Below, piece after piece: positions 7,931 to 10,763 of a DNA stretch of 10,763 nt. Each line of letters opens with the position of its first letter. Within the stretch, counting starts at the first letter, position 1. The notes beneath the pieces were generated by a model. That model searched no databases and was not told where the DNA came from. It saw only the letters and a list, made by a program, of their open reading frames with translations. Source of the DNA: Dinochytrium kinnereticum (lineage: Eukaryota > Chytridiomycota > Chytridiomycetes > Chytridiales > Chytridiaceae); assembly GCA_027604005.1 (NCBI GenBank), contig JADGJT010000590.1, forward strand, positions 1 to 10,763, given 5' to 3'. Position numbers and translations under genes: made by a program.

Positions 7931-8242
7931 TCCCCTAGGCTCTTTCAGTTTTGTCAGTTGTGAGTGAAGAATGAATTCAATTGCATGAAGCCGCTTACCA
8001 CCATGCCTTCTCCTCAGCAAACCAATCCTTCCGCGGTAAGCCGCATATGGCATATCAAGGAATCCGTAGCTGGTGAACTTTGTCTATACCCATTTTCCCA
8101 AGTGACTCTGAAACATTTCACCTTCTAATTTGAGACTTCTGTTTCGAAGAATCTATAAAACTTCTTGTTTACACATATTTACAGGAAAGTTTTATCTATT
8201 GGGCAGCAGGGAAAAGTGGCGTTGGCGTTAACAGGCATACAC

Positions 8243-8253
8243 TTTATTTTATT
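8243..8253 (-). terminator. Poly(A) signal candidate of gene E
   Basis: Two overlapping AATAAA motifs on the minus strand, about 400 nt after the gene E stop. This implies a long 3' UTR, or the real site is a weaker motif nearer the stop. Confidence 0.35.
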
Positions 8254-8648
8254 TTTTTTAGGACTGGAATTCCCGCATCACGGAAATTGAAGCAGATTGA
8301 CCAAAATGAACACGCGTTGAAAGAAGAATACTCTGAAGTCCCGATTCCATAGATGTTGGAATTCGAGTAGACGGACAAAATCAAAACAACTGAGAAAAGA
8401 ACGAAACGGCCACCATGGTGGGCAACATAGAATGTGCAAGAAACGAAAAGCTCTTAAATTCAGGCTACATCAAGGAATCACAGGTCATTGAAACGAAAAA
8501 TAGGAAAGAAGAACGTTGGATAATAAACCAATAGACATCACGGCTATCTTTCGAATTATGAAAAAAGGGGAAACCAAAGAAACCAGGCCACAACACATGC
8601 ATCCCGGAACAAAAATCGCGTCTCAGGGATTAGCAAATAAGGTTTCTA

Positions 8649-10546
8649 TCAATCCCAGGTAGGCGTATACCGAGGCAGGTTCTCCGACCCCTGCACACTC
8701 ACTCTCTCCGTAGTAAATGGAGGAACTATCGTCGAATTGGAAGCCCGTGAGTCTGCCCTTTTCGCGGCACTTGACTGCCCATCACCACCCGCCAGTCGAA
8801 TTGGGGGTGAACGTAGCTCAGCGCTATAAATGGCGTTCTGTCCCTGAAAAATCCCAACGGGGGTAGGGATGGTGATTTTAGCGGTCGAGTTTCTGCGCTG
8901 GTCCTTTTTAGAGGTAGATTCACCGCGATCATTGGGAATGGCGACCTTTTCGTGTGGTGAAGTGTGGGGGTTCGTGGCTTTTGATGTGGAGGTGGCCTTA
9001 TCCAAAGTGGCATTCTTGATCCCCACATAATCCAAAGCCACTTTCGTGGGATTAAAGCTCTTCTCATCCAAATTTTCAGTCATTCCCTTCTTAGTCTGCT
9101 CTGCCGTGTGGAAGGCAAGGACTTGTTCTTCCCGTTCCCTAAAAGAAACCTCCCCGCCAAAACCCCTTCTAATCGTTTGAAAAGTAACAGGGGAAGGACT
9201 GGAATCATCCAGGTTTGGGACGATGGTTGAGGCCGAGTGAAGTGACGTGACGCTGGCGGGACGGTTGTTGTCATTGGCGGTAATGGTGGTGGCCGTTGAC
9301 GTTCGTTCCATCGAGGCAAGTGCAGGGAGGGCCGCAGCAGGAACGGTTACGATACTGGGTTGGGAATGCGCAGCCGGGATATTGATATCAAGAGTTACGA
9401 CTGTTGGCCGGCTCTGGCTTGGCGCTGGCGGTAACATGTGAGTTTCTGGATTGTTATCGAAAGCTGTTAGGTTGATATACAATAGTTGAAAAACACCTAT
9501 GAAGAAACCTAAACAAACGCGCAACAATAAAATGTAATATTATTTTACTCACTAGGTCGTGGTGATGTTATAGATGGTTTCGTAATAGGAACCCCAGTGC
9601 CATCCTTTTTTTCAGCACTGGAGGCTGATGCCTTTTGCCTCCTCTTTGCAACCAAAGCCGCTCCAATCGCCACTAGAGCCACGCAACCCACGACACCCAA
9701 GACCATTGCTAAGGTAGCATTGAAGCTCAGCGTTTTATTTCCAGTGCCATCCGCTGTCGGGGAGGTTGGCGTTGCAGGCCAAGGGCCGGGCGGCGACAAG
9801 TCGTTAGCGGCAGGAGGCGAAGAAGGAATTAGAATGATAGGAGCGATGTTATTTGCGTTGGGTGCGATACCAAGTGATGACGGGTTTATAGCGGCAATAT
9901 TGAGCCTTGTTATGGTTGCTGCACCTGAGGATGTACTTGATGTTGAAGATGTTGAAGTTGAGGACGAGGAGAAAACAGAATCGAGAGCTTGCGGTGCTTG
10001 CAGCTGATCTTGGCCCTGCTGAAAAGAAGGAAAATCGTTCCTGGGTTGCTGCTCAGGAATTTGTGGGGCAAGTTGGTCGTGAGGCGCTGCAGCTGGAGGT
10101 TCAGAAGGAGGAGGTGGTGGAGGAGGAGGCGGCGGAGGAGGCGGCGGAGGTGGTGCAACAGGTGAAGGAGATGGTGAAGGTTGCGGCACAATTACATGTT
10201 GAGAAGGAGCAGGTCGAGCAACTACCGCCGCACTTCCCAATGAGTAAAAGGCAGCGGTGAACCCCCCAACGACGTCTCCACACATCAAGCTGGGGCTATG
10301 GCTGCAAGGAACGCATGCGTTTGATGCCTGGCTTTCGGCCAGCAGCCCATCAGTAATGCACAGACACTGATAGTTCACGTTTCCAGTGGACACAACAACG
10401 GATCCCCACCGTGCTGGCTGCCCATTGAAGCTGTGAGAAGCGCATTGCGAGACACAGGACGTGACGGTGATGGGCCCCCTCTGCCAGCCAAAGTAGTTGA
10501 GGGTGTTGCCTTGGGCAACGCAGTGGTAGGCTGGATTGAGCGTCAT
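8649..10546 (-). CDS. Gene E: two-exon WSC-like membrane protein (exon 1 10546-9553, exon 2 9463-8649)
   Basis: Two reading frames that look separate are best read as one gene. Exon 1 gives the WSC-like domain (cysteines 9, 31, 35, 61, 63, 78, 81, 89; CG at 89-90), a stalk with 16 prolines (132-147) and a Ser/Thr run, a membrane segment at about 276-300 and the basic KRRQK. Unspliced, it ends at a TAA (9547-9545) just inside a GTGAGT donor. Joining 9553 to 9463 restores a phase-1 codon and opens 270 further residues, for 602 in total (1809 nt). The joined tail ends with LPRY (594-597), matching the C-terminal PPxY of the other four. The downstream frame alone has no initiator ATG at its head and would start with a fragment of tail. 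The first ATG is used as start, in a poor context (T at -3). No signal peptide is visible. The role is inferred as a surface sensor. Confidence 0.78.
9464..9552 (-). other. Spliceosomal intron of gene E (89 nt)
   Basis: The intron begins with a strong GTGAGT donor (9552-9547) and ends in AACAG (9468-9464). Its removal joins phase-1 codon halves A and CT and removes the TAA at 9547-9545. Two nearer TAG acceptors, giving introns of 44 nt (9509-9552) and 56 nt (9497-9552), keep the same phase. They would insert a hydrophobic stretch into a soluble tail, so the CAG site is preferred. The only clear CTAAC is too close to the acceptor to be the branch point, so branch-site evidence is weak. Confidence 0.72.
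10106..10153 (-). repeat. Proline-codon run (16 Pro) in gene E
   Basis: Sixteen consecutive proline codons (mainly CCT, CCG and CCA) about 30 residues after the WSC-like domain. The position in the protein corresponds to the longer runs of genes B and C. Confidence 0.95.
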
Positions 10547-10763
10547 GAAGATCCGTCGTCGCTGCTTTGCGCAAGAGGAGAGCGTCCTAGTCCCTGAAGG
10601 TTAGAGGTGATGATTTTTCTTTCCTTTCTTATTTGAGGCATGCATGCAGGACCCATCTCTTCCATCCATCGCCTTGGCCTCTGTTTTCTGGTTGGTTGTG
10701 GTTGACCCCAAGTTGACCCTCCTGGATCGCAAGGTCACGGCTTGGTGAACCAGGGGTTGGGTT
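10547..10763. other. 5' region of gene E, window edge
   Basis: Only 217 bp is available. A CTAAC followed by CTTCAG lies on the minus strand at about 10593-10605 and resembles a branch point plus 3' splice site 5' of the ATG. A 5' leader intron is therefore possible, but no convincing donor lies within the window. No TATA element is seen. Confidence 0.4.

Larger units (their letters stand above)
7830..8648. other. Long spacer between genes E and D
   Basis: The longest spacer (about 820 bp). The right part should be the 3' UTR of gene E, with AATAAA signals near 8243-8253. The left part should be the gene D promoter, with a TATATAAT-like element. A 62-codon minus-strand frame (7865-8053) ends 36 nt before gene D; it begins with ATG but shows no domain or signal peptide and could at most be an upstream ORF. 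Confidence 0.5.

Noticed and set aside
8410..8468. Plus-strand start in a Kozak-like context (GCCACCATGG) with a 39-codon frame
   Set aside because: The frame is short and Lys/Glu-rich, with no homology cue. The context is part of a chance 12-bp palindrome in a 3' UTR region.
8649..9527. Independent protein of 292 residues
   Set aside because: Its apparent start is a TTG inside the intron. Phase-matched splicing and the LPRY end show that it is the tail of gene E.
1..10763. CRISPR array, transposon ends, tRNA or rRNA genes
   Set aside because: No regularly spaced repeats, terminal inverted repeats with target duplications, transposase motifs or recognisable RNA genes were seen on either strand.

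Overview
This is a stretch of fungal nuclear DNA. It holds five intact protein genes, all on the minus strand and head to tail, and I see no convincing gene of any other kind. All five encode versions of one architecture: an N-terminal eight-cysteine WSC-like domain, a Pro/Ser/Thr-rich stalk, one membrane-spanning segment followed at once by basic residues, and a long low-complexity cytoplasmic tail ending in a PPxY or LPxY motif. This matches the layout of fungal cell-surface and cell-wall stress sensors (Wsc/Slg1 type). Fungal origin rests on that architecture, a short GTGAGT...CAG intron, compact intergenic spacers and AATAAA-like signals. The lineage is not determined; an early-diverging, chytrid-like fungus is only a guess.

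Order of transcription, right to left: gene E (10546 to 8649, two exons), gene D (7829-6099), gene C (5758-4040), gene B (3670-2312) and gene A (1814-462). Spacers are about 340-820 bp. Most have an AATAAA-type signal shortly after the upstream gene's stop and weak promoter-like motifs before the next start. Positions 1-461 hold no supportable gene. Gene E begins only 217 bp from the right edge, so the array may continue beyond either end.

The eight cysteines share one spacing in all five proteins: C-x(17,21)-C-x3-C-x(19,26)-C-x-C-x(14,15)-C-x2-C-x7-C-G. The first cysteine lies only 6-10 residues from the start methionine, so none has a visible signal peptide. The likely topology is N-outside/C-inside with the single membrane segment acting as reverse signal-anchor, unless unseen leader exons exist.

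Genes A and B are close paralogs with a mosaic divergence pattern. Membrane segment and tail are about 94% identical by hand count, while the WSC domain is about 70% identical. Their stalks differ by a proline run of 3 versus 32. Genes C and E also carry long proline runs (26 and 16) in the stalk just after the WSC domain. Gene E looks like two separate reading frames, but an 89-nt intron with matching phase joins them and restores a C-terminal LPRY motif.

Working model (inference): a locally expanded family of wall or matrix sensors that vary the outer domain and stalk length and send signals through different tails. All tails keep a docking site for WW-domain proteins such as Rsp5/NEDD4-type ubiquitin ligases.
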